Counted from the stretch's first letter, positions 16,105-23,507 are shown. The stretch is 29,393 nucleotides of DNA from BOG-933 sp037132135 (GCA_037132135.1 JBAXPR010000037.1:1-29393), one strand, 5' to 3'. Program-made: numbers and translations. Notes: generated by a model from the sequence alone, not told the origin.

Positions 16105-16623
16105 CTAGAAACCGCCCGGACCGCGGGACATGGCCACGACACCGGTACAGCTGACCTCGACCAGCCCGAGCTGGCTCATGAGGCCGATGAAGTCCGACAG
16201 TTCGATCGCGGTGCCGGTCAGCTCGAAGATGAACGAGTTCAGCGTCGCGTCGACCACCCGGGCCTTGAAGATCTCGGCAATGCGCATCGATTCGATGCGC
16301 TTCTCGCCGACGCCGGCGACCTTGACCAGCGCCAGTTCGCGCTCGACGCTCGGCCCCTCGTCGGTGAGGTCATGGACCCGGTGCACCGGCACCAGCCGAT
16401 CGAGCTGGGCCTTGATCTGCTCGATGATCATCGGTGTACCCGAGGTCACGATCGTGATGCGCGAGAGATTGTTTTCCTTGTCGATCTCCGAAACGGTCAG
16501 GCTCTCGATATTGTAGCCCCGTCCGGAAAAAAGACCGATCACCCGCGCAAGAACGCCGGGCTCGTTATCCACCAGCACCGCAATCGTGTGCTTTTCGATT
16601 TTGTCAGTCAGGTCATTGGGCAT
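16105..16623 (-). CDS. ilvN: Acetolactate synthase small (regulatory) subunit
   Basis: The regulatory subunit of acetohydroxyacid synthase (IlvH/IlvN), which stabilises and activates the catalytic subunit and mediates valine feedback. The 172-residue protein starts with an ACT domain (HTIAVLVDNEPGVLARVIGLFSGRGYNIESL) and has the C-terminal ALS_ss_C domain (ALVKVAG... VVDATLNSFIFELTG). Its ATG lies inside the last codons of orfB, an 11-bp overlap in a different frame, so its translation is probably coupled to a gene that is not normally part of this operon. Its GC content is high like the rest of the operon (42 of 60 bases at 16321-16380). Confidence 0.97.
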   Translation of the reverse strand: MPNDLTDKIEKHTIAVLVDNEPGVLARVIGLFSGRGYNIESLTVSEIDKENNLSRITIVTSGTPMIIEQIKAQLDRLVPVHRVHDLTDEGPSVERELALVKVAGVGEKRIESMRIAEIFKARVVDATLNSFIFELTGTAIELSDFIGLMSQLGLVEVSCTGVVAMSRGPGGF

Positions 16624-17002
16624 GGGTCACATCTTCTTTAAGGAAGGCATTGATCTTGGCTGCTGCCGCACCTGAATCTCCGTCGTTGAATTCAACGAGT
16701 TCAAAGAGATCGTCCAAAATCGGCACGCGATCCCGGTCAGTAAACGTATCCAAGGGACCTGAGCCGGCCTGATCTTCATCCCAAACTTCCACCGCCACCA
16801 GGGAACCTCCGGCTCGTCGGCCATAGTCCGACGCGGGCGCACGGCGAAGCTCGAAGCGCAAGCCGTCGGCTGTTGCCGAAAAAGCGCTCGAGCATGGTTG
16901 ACGATCCCGGCGCCGCCAGGAAATCCTTCGGAGCTGAGTCATCGCGAGAAGTTTCGCGACGAGACGAAGCCGCTTGTCATCAGAGATCATCGATGACTCC
17001 AT
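16613..17002 (-). CDS. Small protein orfB in low-GC insert of ilv operon
   Basis: A 129-residue acidic protein of unknown function lying between ilvB and ilvN. Its layout (an N-terminal helix with RLVAKLLAMTQLRRISW, a beta-rich middle, then a DDLFELVEF helix) recalls small proteins of the form 'KLL..T..G.I.W' that occur scattered in bacterial accessory regions, but this is a resemblance from memory, not an assignment. Two ATGs are possible, 17002 or 16990; both overlap the end of orfA. The gene's 3' end overlaps ilvN by 11 bp. GC is about 52% (31 of 60 at 16681-16740) against about 70-75% in the flanking ilv genes, and codon third positions are far less GC-biased, which suggests recent acquisition. 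Confidence 0.72.
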   Translation of the reverse strand: MESSMISDDKRLRLVAKLLAMTQLRRISWRRRDRQPCSSAFSATADGLRFELRRAPASDYGRRAGGSLVAVEVWDEDQAGSGPLDTFTDRDRVPILDDLFELVEFNDGDSGAAAAKINAFLKEDVTHAQ

Positions 17003-17474
17003 TACGCCGCTGGGCGATTACGTTCTGGTAGTCCACCCAGCAGTTCCTGACCAAGCCGTGAATATTCCAAAGCAGCGCCAGCAACGTCGAAGGATCGTCC
17101 TCGGTCCCCTCGCCAGGCACTTCAACGATGAGCCCCCGATACCGATCCGCATGATGCCGCAACTCCGAAAGAGCGTTTGCCCCGTCCCGCGACAACTCTG
17201 CCTCGTAAGCGCCAAGCAACGCGACGCACTCCCTGATATCCGATACGATCTCAAGCCGTTTGTCGGGGTAACATCGAATTGCCTCTCCGAGTGAGGTGAT
17301 CCGCGAACCGATCCGGTCCAGGAAATCATCCGCCAGCGCCGTAAACGCGACCCGGCGGCTGACCTTGCGCCGAACGGCGGTAATCTGCCACGCAGCATAC
17401 CCCGAAACCAGCAGGGAAGCCAGCGAGGCAAAGTCCGCCAGTTTTCCCAGCCAGTCCCACATGCCGGCCGTCAC
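16980..17474 (-). CDS. Membrane-anchored helical protein orfA in ilv operon insert
   Basis: A 164-residue protein of unknown function. Residues about 10-30 (FASLASLLVSGYAAWQI) form one membrane segment; the rest is a soluble, mostly helical, acidic domain with FTALADDFLDRI, AVALLGAYEAEL-like and WVDYQNVI helices. The GTG at 17474 starts 1 bp after the ilvB stop; an ATG at 17462 begins at MWDWLGK and is an equally likely start. It overlaps orfB at its end, so the pair reads as a coupled two-gene unit. GC is about 52% (31 of 60 at 17221-17280), far below ilvB. A membrane protein plus a small soluble partner is a layout seen in several accessory two-gene systems, but no function can be assigned. 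Confidence 0.72.
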   Translation of the reverse strand: MTAGMWDWLGKLADFASLASLLVSGYAAWQITAVRRKVSRRVAFTALADDFLDRIGSRITSLGEAIRCYPDKRLEIVSDIRECVALLGAYEAELSRDGANALSELRHHADRYRGLIVEVPGEGTEDDPSTLLALLWNIHGLVRNCWVDYQNVIAQRRNGVIDDL

Positions 17475-17475
17475 C

Positions 17476-19236
17476 CTACACCAGCACCATCCCGTCCTCG
17501 GGGGTGGCGGATTCCGGCTTGTCGGCGGGGCCGAGCAGCATGTCGTTGTGGGCCTTGCCGCCGGGAATCATCGGGAAGCAGTTTTCGGCGGGGTCGACCG
17601 CGATGTCGGCGATCACCGGCCCCGGGGTCTCGATCATCGTCCTGATGACATCGTCGAGTTCGGACACCCGGGTGGCGCGCAGACCAGTGGCACCAAAGGC
17701 CTCGGCGAGCTTGACGAAATCGGGCTGGCCGTTGAAATGGCTCTGGGAATAGCGGGACCCATGCAGCAATTCCTGCCACTGGCGCACCATGCCCATGTAC
17801 TGGTTGTTGAGCAGGAAGACCTTGATCGCGGCGCCGCACTGGACCGCGGTGGCCATCTCCTGGATGTTCATCATGATCGAGGCATCGCCGGAGATGCCGA
17901 CCACCAGCGACTCGGGATGGGCGACCTGCACCCCGATCGAGGCCGGCAGGCCGTAGCCCATGGTGCCGAGGCCGCCCGAGGTCAGCCAGCGGAACGGTTC
18001 GTCGAAGGGCAGGAACTGGGCGGCCCACATCTGATGCTGCCCGACCTCGGTGGTGATGTAGTAATCCTTGCCCTTGATCGCCTCACGCAGACGCTCCAGC
18101 GCGAATTGCGGCTTGATGATCCGGTCGGATTTGGCATAGCGCAGACAGTCGCGCTTGCGCCAGGTGTTGATCTGCGCCCACCAATCCTTGATCGCCGCGG
18201 TGTCGGGGCGCTTCTGGCGCGCCTTCCAGATCCGGATCAGGTCCTCGAGGACATGGGCGGCGTCGCCGACCACCGAGAGATCGACCCGGACGTTCTTGTT
18301 GATCGAACTGGGGTCGATATCGATGTGGATCTTCTTGGAACCGGGGGCGAAATCGGCGATTCTGCCGGTGACCCGGTCATCAAAGCGGGCGCCGACCGCC
18401 ACCATGACATCGCAGCCATGCATGGCCAGATTGGCCTCATAGGTACCGTGCATGCCCAGCATGCCGAGGAACTGGGCGTCGCTGGCCGGATAGGCCCCCA
18501 ATCCCATCAGGGTCGTGGTGCAGGGATAGCCGGTCATGCGCACGAACTGAGTCAGCAGCTTGCACGCCATGGTCCCCGAATTGACCACCCCGCCGCCGAC
18601 ATAGAAAATCGGCCGCCTGGCCCCGGCCAGCAGGTCCACCGCCTCCTCGACCCGGGCCAGATCCGGCTTCACCTGGGGCTTGTAGCTCTTGTGCGTCACC
18701 TGCTGGGGCGTGACATACGGCCCCTCGTTGAACTGGACGTCCTTGGGAATGTCGAGCAGCACCGGACCCGGCCGCCCGGTGCGGGCGACATAAAAGGCCT
18801 CGTGCAGGGTGCGCGCCAGATTCTTGACGTCCTTGACCAGATAATTGTGCTTGGTGCAGGAGCGGGTGATGCCGGTGGTGTCGGCCTCCTGGAAAGCGTC
18901 GTTGCCGATCAGATGGGTCGGCACCTGACCGCTGAGGCAGACCAGCGGCACGCTGTCGAGCAGGGCGTCGGTCAGACCGGTCACGGCATTGGTGGCGCCC
19001 GGACCCGAGGTCACCAGTACACAGCCGACCTTGCCGGTCGACCGGGCATAGCCCTCGGCGGCATGAACCGCCGCCTGCTCGTGGCGAACCAGAATGTGGC
19101 GGATGTCATTCTGCTGAAAGAGGGCATCATAGATCGGCAACACCGCGCCGCCGGGATACCCGAAAACAACCTCGACGCCCTGATCCTTCAGGGCTTTCAG
19201 AATGATCTGGGCTCCGCTCATCAACTGTTCAGCCAT
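17476..19236 (-). CDS. ilvB: Acetolactate synthase catalytic (large) subunit
   Basis: The thiamine-diphosphate enzyme that condenses pyruvate with pyruvate or 2-oxobutyrate in branched-chain amino acid synthesis. The 586-residue protein has the N-terminal Pyr domain with FGYPGGAVLPIYDAL and the catalytic-glutamate region RHEQAAVHAAEGYA, a central FAD-type domain, and the C-terminal PP domain with the ThDP motif GDASIMMNIQE...NN. The ATG at 19236 (MAEQLMSG) was preferred over a TTG three codons upstream. It heads the operon, 139 bp downstream of a good promoter. Its partner ilvN is separated from it by the two low-GC genes. ilvI is an equivalent name. Confidence 0.97.
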   Translation of the reverse strand: MAEQLMSGAQIILKALKDQGVEVVFGYPGGAVLPIYDALFQQNDIRHILVRHEQAAVHAAEGYARSTGKVGCVLVTSGPGATNAVTGLTDALLDSVPLVCLSGQVPTHLIGNDAFQEADTTGITRSCTKHNYLVKDVKNLARTLHEAFYVARTGRPGPVLLDIPKDVQFNEGPYVTPQQVTHKSYKPQVKPDLARVEEAVDLLAGARRPIFYVGGGVVNSGTMACKLLTQFVRMTGYPCTTTLMGLGAYPASDAQFLGMLGMHGTYEANLAMHGCDVMVAVGARFDDRVTGRIADFAPGSKKIHIDIDPSSINKNVRVDLSVVGDAAHVLEDLIRIWKARQKRPDTAAIKDWWAQINTWRKRDCLRYAKSDRIIKPQFALERLREAIKGKDYYITTEVGQHQMWAAQFLPFDEPFRWLTSGGLGTMGYGLPASIGVQVAHPESLVVGISGDASIMMNIQEMATAVQCGAAIKVFLLNNQYMGMVRQWQELLHGSRYSQSHFNGQPDFVKLAEAFGATGLRATRVSELDDVIRTMIETPGPVIADIAVDPAENCFPMIPGGKAHNDMLLGPADKPESATPEDGMVLV

Positions 19237-19549
19237 GGTCTCCAACCTTCGTGCTCACTGTCGCTGTCCCGGACGCCTCAGGCCCCGAACGCCACCCCCA
19301 AACGCCGCACGCGTCACACGCCGCACAAGCCGCGCCAGGGGCGCCGCCGTCCATGCGCCGCTCCGGGAGTGGCAACCTAGACGGCCCGTTCCGTCAGGTC
19401 AAACCAAATCGGCGAATTAACGAAAAGAAATACCGTGCGTTCGTTTGCGAAAATTACGCGAACGAGGCCGCAGCGGCTCCCGCAGCTCCCTGGCGGCGCG
19501 GCCGGGCGACGGGCCGGGGGGGGCCGGCCCGTCCCTTGACCGGCGGCGG
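19237..19549. other. Upstream region of ilv operon
   Basis: This gap lies between ilvB and the PRC-barrel gene (both minus). It contains the ilv promoter and, between the promoter and ilvB, a roughly 130-base GC-rich leader. A 41-codon frame (ATG at 19354, stop overlapping the ilvB start) is present in the leader but lacks runs of Leu, Val or Ile codons, so an attenuator peptide is not supported. 19400-19450 is AT-rich, as expected upstream of a promoter. Confidence 0.45.
19375..19402 (-). promoter_or_regulatory. Promoter of ilvB operon
   Basis: On the minus strand TTGACC (19402-19397) and CTAGGT (19380-19375) are separated by 16 bp, a good housekeeping sigma match for alphaproteobacteria, and an AT-rich stretch lies just upstream. 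Transcription would start near 19367. The same TTG..-N16-CTAG pattern precedes the tRNA-Arg at the end of the window. Confidence 0.65.
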
Positions 19550-20260
19550 TTACGGCCGCGGCCGTCCGAGGTAATCGTGGAAGACGACCTCGCTGCGGCT
19601 GCCGGCGATCGCGCTCGGATCGTAAACCGGACTCTCACGAACCAGCCGCTCGGTCAGATCGACCTTCACCGTTTCGGCCCCGGCGTCGATGCCGGTGAAC
19701 ACGGCCAGCGACACCATTACCGTCCGGGGATCGCCCCAGGCCTCGGTGTCGACCACGAGATGCTGCATCCGCCACACCTCGTCATCGACCAGGAAGTCGA
19801 CGATATGGCCGATCCTGGAGTCGCTGGCCTCGAGCTGATAGCCGATCAGCCGCTGAGCCCGGCACAGCACCGGCGAGGGCAGCGCCGCGCCGCCCGGCGG
19901 CGCGACATGGGCGGTGGGAACGCCGTTGGCATGGGTCAGCCAGTAGGGCATCCATTCAAAAAACGTGTGCAGCGCCACCTCGTGCTGCCGCGACAGCGGC
20001 GCGTCCACGACCATCACCGGGCTCGCCGCCGCCTGGGCGCAGGTGATCCTGACCGGAAAGTCGCGCGCCGGCCAACGGGTGCGGCCGAAGGCGGCCGGTG
20101 TCACCAGCAGATGGCGGCGGTTGAACCAGCCCCCGGTATCGGCGACCAGATACCGTAAATCGTGGGTGCGCTCATCGAACAGGAAGTCCTCGAGCGTGCC
20201 AAGAGGACCGTCGAGCGCCGCCACCGAATAGCCGAAGAGTTCCTTCATGCTTCGGAGCAT
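19550..20260 (-). CDS. Two-domain PRC-barrel protein
   Basis: A 236-residue cytoplasmic protein made of two PRC-barrel-type beta domains. The first (LRSMKELFGYSVAALDGPLGTLEDFLFDERTHDLRYLVADTG in outline) spans about 1-75; the second, about 140-225, begins RLIGYQLEASDSRIGHIVDFLVDD and ends MQHLVVDTEAW. Such proteins occur in many alphaproteobacteria, often stress-linked, but no enzymatic role is established. The ATG at 20260 was chosen because GGGAGG lies 6 bases upstream; the longer reading to 20428 adds only low-complexity sequence. It lies on the same strand as ilvB but 313 bp upstream, probably in a separate unit. Confidence 0.85.
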   Translation of the reverse strand: MLRSMKELFGYSVAALDGPLGTLEDFLFDERTHDLRYLVADTGGWFNRRHLLVTPAAFGRTRWPARDFPVRITCAQAAASPVMVVDAPLSRQHEVALHTFFEWMPYWLTHANGVPTAHVAPPGGAALPSPVLCRAQRLIGYQLEASDSRIGHIVDFLVDDEVWRMQHLVVDTEAWGDPRTVMVSLAVFTGIDAGAETVKVDLTERLVRESPVYDPSAIAGSRSEVVFHDYLGRPRP

Positions 20261-20519
20261 CTGAAACCTCCCTCTCCTGTCGGCGCCGTCCCGCCCGACC
20301 ACGGCGTCCGCAGCCTCCCCCAGCCGGCGTCGAACCCTGTCGGCCCCCTGTCGGGTACCCAAGAAATTTGCAGCAAAGGCGCAAAGTTCAAGACCGTAGC
20401 GGCCATCACCTCCCTTCAACCGACGCATGACCGGCCCCGCCCCGGCCCCCCTGAGGCAACTTGTCGCAGGGGATATCGGCCACGGTCCGGCCGCCCTATT
20501 TTGCCCGCCTTTTGTTTCC
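20261..20519. other. Intergenic region upstream of PRC-barrel gene
   Basis: No gene is visible. This is the left part of the 636-bp divergent gap between the PRC-barrel gene and gcrA and presumably holds the minus-strand promoter of the former, although I could not identify convincing hexamers. Confidence 0.35.
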
Positions 20520-20809
20520 GTTGGGTTTCAGAGCGTTGCCTCCCAACCGCTATACGCAAGGCCCCTGACCGGCAGCCAGGAATGCTCATCGAGCATACTT
20601 TGCCAGGGAGCGACCGGTTGCATCTCCTGGCAAATTGGCATACCTTGCCCCGGCTAAGGGTATAATGCGGCGTCCCCCTATCACCTTCACCTGATATCCG
20701 GTATGCTCCAGAAGGTTCGACACAAAATATAGTGAGCGATTGCCATCCGGCCTCGTTCACCCCGAGGCCGCGAAGCCGGCCCGGCGGGAGCTGAACGGGC
20801 CGAAAGGCC
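20520..20809 (+). ncRNA. Candidate structured leader or small RNA upstream of gcrA
   Basis: No reading frame fits, but perfect inverted repeats follow one another: GTTGGG/CCCAAC (20520-20525 with 20542-20547), ATGCTC/GAGCAT (20582-20587 with 20591-20596, 3-base loop), TTTGCCAGG/CCTGGCAAA (20599-20607 with 20626-20634), CGGCCTCG/CGAGGCCG (20748-20755 with 20763-20770, 7-base loop), CGGCCCG/CGGGCCG (20777-20783 with 20796-20802) and, as an alternative to the last, GGCC-GAAA-GGCC (20798-20809). GAGCATAC at 20591 can also pair with GTATGCTC at 20701-20708, so alternative folds exist. A perfect TATAAT stands at 20661-20666, with TTGGCA 20 bp before it. It matches no RNA family I recognise. It could be a gcrA leader of more than 200 bases, a separate small RNA, or protein-binding palindromes. 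Confidence 0.35.
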
Positions 20810-20896
20810 GGGACGGGATGCCGAGCGCCGGAAGAAACCGGTGAAAAGAACAGAGATCACGGTATTATCAGTGGATTACCAGCCTGGAGAGAGCCG

Positions 20897-21259
20897 ATGA
20901 GTTGGACGGACGAGCGGATTGAACAGCTCAAAACCCTTTGGGGCCAGGGAATGAGTGCCAGCGAGATCGCCGACGTTCTCGGCGACGTCAGTCGTAATGC
21001 GGTCATCGGCAAGGCGCACCGGTTGGGCCTTTCGGGGCGTCCCTCACCGATCAAGAAGAAGACCACCCGAGGCGCCACCATCCTGGCGCTGACCGAGCGG
21101 ATGTGCAAATGGCCGGTCGGCGATCCCAAGCATCAGGATTTCCATTTCTGCGGTCGCCCGGCCCAGCTCGGCATGCCCTATTGCGCCGAACACGCCGCCA
21201 TCGCCTATCAGCCAGCCTCAAAGAAGCGCCCCGAAGACCGCAAAGCCAGCGCCGTCTGA
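20897..21259 (+). CDS. gcrA: GcrA-family cell cycle regulator
   Basis: GcrA is an alphaproteobacterial transcription factor that binds sigma-70 RNA polymerase and CcrM-methylated promoter DNA to drive cell-cycle genes. The 120-residue protein begins with the family signature WTDERIEQLKTLWGQGMSASEIA, followed by SRNAVIGKAHRLGLSGR, the DNA-binding HTH part at about 2-48, and ends with the conserved CKWPVGDP...FCG...YCAEH region that contacts sigma. GGAG 7 bases before the ATG supports the start. It is transcribed alone after a long structured leader. I did not see a GANTC site close upstream. The family call is certain; that it controls the cell cycle in this organism is inferred from Caulobacter. 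Confidence 0.96.
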   Translation: MSWTDERIEQLKTLWGQGMSASEIADVLGDVSRNAVIGKAHRLGLSGRPSPIKKKTTRGATILALTERMCKWPVGDPKHQDFHFCGRPAQLGMPYCAEHAAIAYQPASKKRPEDRKASAV

Positions 21260-21344
21260 TCGCCGGTGCCGACACCGCTCCCGCCCAGTCCGGTCCGGAC
21301 GTGCGGGACAGGTGAGAGTTTGTAAACCTCTCCCCGCGATAATC

Positions 21345-21379
21345 CCACCATCCCGGCGACCGCGCCGGGCGGAGGGTGG
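21345..21379. terminator. Composite hairpin between gcrA and PilZ-like gene
   Basis: An inner 7-bp stem CCCGGCG/CGCCGGG (21352-21358 with 21363-21369, loop ACCG) is nested inside CCACC/GGTGG (21345-21349 with 21375-21379). It has no T-run. It may end gcrA transcription with help, or structure the leader of the next gene. Confidence 0.4.
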
Positions 21380-21430
21380 TCAGACAGTAGTCCAGGTCGG
21401 AGCGCCGGTCCGGCGCGAGGAGAGGATACG

Positions 21431-21787
21431 ATGTTCGATTTTCTCAAGATTCTGGTTCCGGCCAAGAAGGTGCCGCCGAAACCGAAGGCCGAGAGCGCGG
21501 TCATTCAGGTGGACAGCCGCAGCTATCCTCTGGTCACATTGAACGCCAAGGGCTTCGTCGCCGGCAATCACGATGCCTCGATCGCCCAGGGCCAATTGGC
21601 CTCGATCACGGTGGCGGTCGATGATCGCTGGGGCAAGTTTACCTTCAGCACCCGCGTCACCATCACCTCGGTCAACGCCAACCAGCAGTTCGGCGCCTCG
21701 TTCGGCCTGATCGCGCCGGAGATCGAGAAGGTGCTGGCCACCTACGCCAAGAACCGCAAGGCGACCCCGGCGGCGAAAAAGGCCTGA
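21431..21787 (+). CDS. PilZ-like small protein of unknown function
   Basis: A 118-residue cytoplasmic protein. The middle part (SYPLVTLNAKGFVAGNHD, then ITVAVDDRWGKFTFSTRVTITSV and FGASFGLI) follows the strand pattern of a PilZ beta-barrel, but the c-di-GMP-binding RxxxR motif is absent, so it would be a degenerate or non-binding member. A Lys/Pro-rich N terminus and a Lys/Ala-rich C terminus flank the barrel. A good ribosome site (GAGGAGAGG) precedes the ATG. The assignment is by pattern only; an unrelated beta-barrel is possible. Confidence 0.6.
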   Translation: MFDFLKILVPAKKVPPKPKAESAVIQVDSRSYPLVTLNAKGFVAGNHDASIAQGQLASITVAVDDRWGKFTFSTRVTITSVNANQQFGASFGLIAPEIEKVLATYAKNRKATPAAKKA

Positions 21788-21810
21788 CCGGGCCGGGTCC
21801 CGGCCCGGTC
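21786..21810. terminator. Strong GC hairpin between convergent genes
   Basis: A perfect 12-bp inverted repeat pairs 21786-21797 with 21799-21810 around a single T. In practice the top of the stem opens to form a loop. It starts inside the TGA of the PilZ-like gene and lies just before the end of the anti-sigma gene on the other strand. There is no T-run, so it likely acts as a bidirectional pause or barrier. Confidence 0.55.
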
Positions 21811-21818
21811 GCCACGTC

Positions 21819-22754
21819 TCAGCTTGCCTTCGGCCGTTCCTGATCGGGACCGCCGGCCGGTGGCGGCGGCACCATCTGCTCGGCCGGCGCTGGTGCCGGC
21901 TTGGCCTCGGGCGCGGCCTGCGGCGGTGCTGGCGCCGGCCGCGGCGACGGCCCGCTTTTCAGCTTCTGATGGACGGTCTGGGCAATGCTCATCAACTGAT
22001 CGCGCTCGAAGCGCCCGACCAGGGCATAGCTCAACACCCCCTCGGCCCAATAGAAGCTGGCGATCTCGCCGTGCTTGACGAAGCTGAACGCCGACTGCTG
22101 ATCGGCCTTGGGCGTGCCGACAAACAGGGTCAGGCGATTGCCGCCCTCGGTCTCGTACATATATTGCGCGACAGCGCCACCCTCGGCGGGCAGCGAGCGG
22201 CCACCGATCAGCCGGTAGCCGATGGCGCCGAGATCCGGGCCGAACACCGATCGCCCCAACCGCTCCGACAGCCAGTTGTTGAGGGCATCCTGATTGTCGG
22301 CGCCCATCTCGACCTCGAACCGCGAATGGGCATAGAAGGTGTGAGCCTGGGTCGCCTCCTCGGCAAACGCCTGCAGGGTCGGCTGCCCCGCCGGCGCCTG
22401 AGCCACCGGCACCGTCACCACCTGACCGCGTCCGAGCCAGCCGGCGCCCAGCCCGGCGGCGATGAAGGTCACCGCCGCCGCCAGCCGCCGCCAGCCGGGC
22501 TGCGACCACCAGGAGCGCCGGGCCGCCGCCGCATCCAGCCGCTGGCCCAGGCGTTCGCCGAGATCGACGAGGCGCCCATCGGCCGGTTCCTTCAGAATTG
22601 AATCGAAAAGGCTGTGCAACGTCGCGTTCTGGGTGCGATAGGCCTCGACCCGGCGCGCCGCTTCCTCGTCCTCGGCCAGCCAGGTTTCAACCTCGATGCG
22701 CCGGGCCGAATCCAGCTGTCCGTCGACATAGGCATGCAGATCGCTGTCCCGCAT
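21819..22754 (-). CDS. Transmembrane anti-sigma factor
   Basis: A 311-residue regulator that should hold the adjacent ECF sigma factor inactive at the membrane. Residues 1-60 (DLHAYVDGQLD... EVETWLAED) form the helical anti-sigma domain, a membrane helix lies at about 90-108, and residues 130-265 form a periplasmic sensory domain, followed by a Pro/Ala-rich tail from about 268. The N-terminal part lacks the HxxxCxxC zinc motif of ZAS anti-sigma factors, and I find no cysteine anywhere in the protein, so control by thiol oxidation is ruled out for this protein. AAGGAG stands 7 bases before the ATG. It lies 57 bp downstream of the sigma gene. The sensed signal is unknown. Confidence 0.87.
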   Translation of the reverse strand: MRDSDLHAYVDGQLDSARRIEVETWLAEDEEAARRVEAYRTQNATLHSLFDSILKEPADGRLVDLGERLGQRLDAAAARRSWWSQPGWRRLAAAVTFIAAGLGAGWLGRGQVVTVPVAQAPAGQPTLQAFAEEATQAHTFYAHSRFEVEMGADNQDALNNWLSERLGRSVFGPDLGAIGYRLIGGRSLPAEGGAVAQYMYETEGGNRLTLFVGTPKADQQSAFSFVKHGEIASFYWAEGVLSYALVGRFERDQLMSIAQTVHQKLKSGPSPRPAPAPPQAAPEAKPAPAPAEQMVPPPPAGGPDQERPKAS

Positions 22755-22811
22755 GTCGCTTCTCCTTTCCGCTCCTCTGGGGCCGGGGTCCGCTCGGAAG
22801 CCCCGGCGCCG

Positions 22812-23402
22812 CTACTTCACCCGGCGCAGCGTCACCGCCAGCGTGCCGCCGGCCAATCTGATCCGCACCGCTTCCCGCGCCCGGCTCAACCTCGACATCA
22901 CCGTGCCGATCGGCACCTCCAGCACCGCCGCCACCTCCTCGTACTTCAGCCCCTCCAGGGCCACCAGCAGCAACACCTGCCGCTGCTCGGCGGGCAGCGT
23001 TTCCAGCACCCGCATCATCTCTCCCAGTTCGACCCGCGCCTCCTGGTTGGCGGGCTCCGAGAGCCGGGATTCGATCACCTCGTCCACCGCCACTTCAACC
23101 GGCCGTGCCGCCCGGCTGCGCACCTGATTGACATGCACGTTGTGCATGATCGTGAACAGCCAGGCCCGCAGGTTGGTGCCGGCCACGAACTTGTCGGCCC
23201 GGGACAAGGCCCGGGTCAGCGCCTCCTGAACCAGATCGTCGGCGTCGTTGCGGTCGCGCACCAGGGCACGCGCATAGCGACGCAGCGACGCGATATGGAC
23301 TTCCAGCTCGATCCCGAAGATACTCAAGGGCGCCGTCCGCTGTTGGGTGGGAGCGCCGGGACTATACCTCGGAATCGGCAAAATGTCCGGTCCTAGAAGC
23401 AT
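22812..23402 (-). CDS. ECF RNA polymerase sigma factor (RpoE-like)
   Basis: A sigma-70-family ECF factor that should direct RNA polymerase to stress promoters when released from the neighbouring anti-sigma factor. It shows sigma region 2 (DADDLVQEALTRAL, then LRAWLFTIMHN) and region 4 with a helix-turn-helix (LPAEQRQVLLLVALEGLKYEEVAAVLEVPIGTVMSRLSRAR). It is not EcfG: no NepR or PhyR is nearby. The start is uncertain: the ATG at 23402 gives 196 residues with a roughly 30-residue unusual N terminus and no ribosome site; a TTG near 23327, right before the sigma-2 domain, is possible. It is the first gene of the sigma/anti-sigma unit. Confidence 0.88.
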   Translation of the reverse strand: MLLGPDILPIPRYSPGAPTQQRTAPLSIFGIELEVHIASLRRYARALVRDRNDADDLVQEALTRALSRADKFVAGTNLRAWLFTIMHNVHVNQVRSRAARPVEVAVDEVIESRLSEPANQEARVELGEMMRVLETLPAEQRQVLLLVALEGLKYEEVAAVLEVPIGTVMSRLSRAREAVRIRLAGGTLAVTLRRVK

Positions 23403-23439
23403 GAACAGCGGCACCGGCGATTTTATTCACGGGAGCGGG

Positions 23440-23463
23440 AAAAAAATTCGCCGGGGCCCCGGC
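23440..23463 (-). terminator. Palindrome plus T-run upstream of sigma gene
   Basis: On the minus strand a perfect 14-bp palindrome GCCGGGGCCCCGGC (23463-23450) is followed by GAA and seven T (23446-23440), the shape of an intrinsic terminator pointing toward the sigma gene. A TAAAAT possible -10 lies just beyond at 23425-23420. It may shield the sigma gene from readthrough or act as an attenuator. Confidence 0.45.
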
Positions 23464-23507
23464 CTGCCGGGGCATAGTGGCGCCCCCGGCTTCCCAGGAC
23501 CCTCCCG

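Noticed and set aside
19229..19354. A 41-codon reading frame in the ilvB leader overlapping the ilvB start (minus strand), considered as an attenuator leader peptide
   Set aside because: It has no runs of Leu, Val or Ile codons, no ribosome site that stands out, and no clear terminator/antiterminator pair follows it.
17296..19380. 694-codon plus-strand frame over ilvB
   Set aside because: Antisense to the certain acetolactate synthase gene; no motif.
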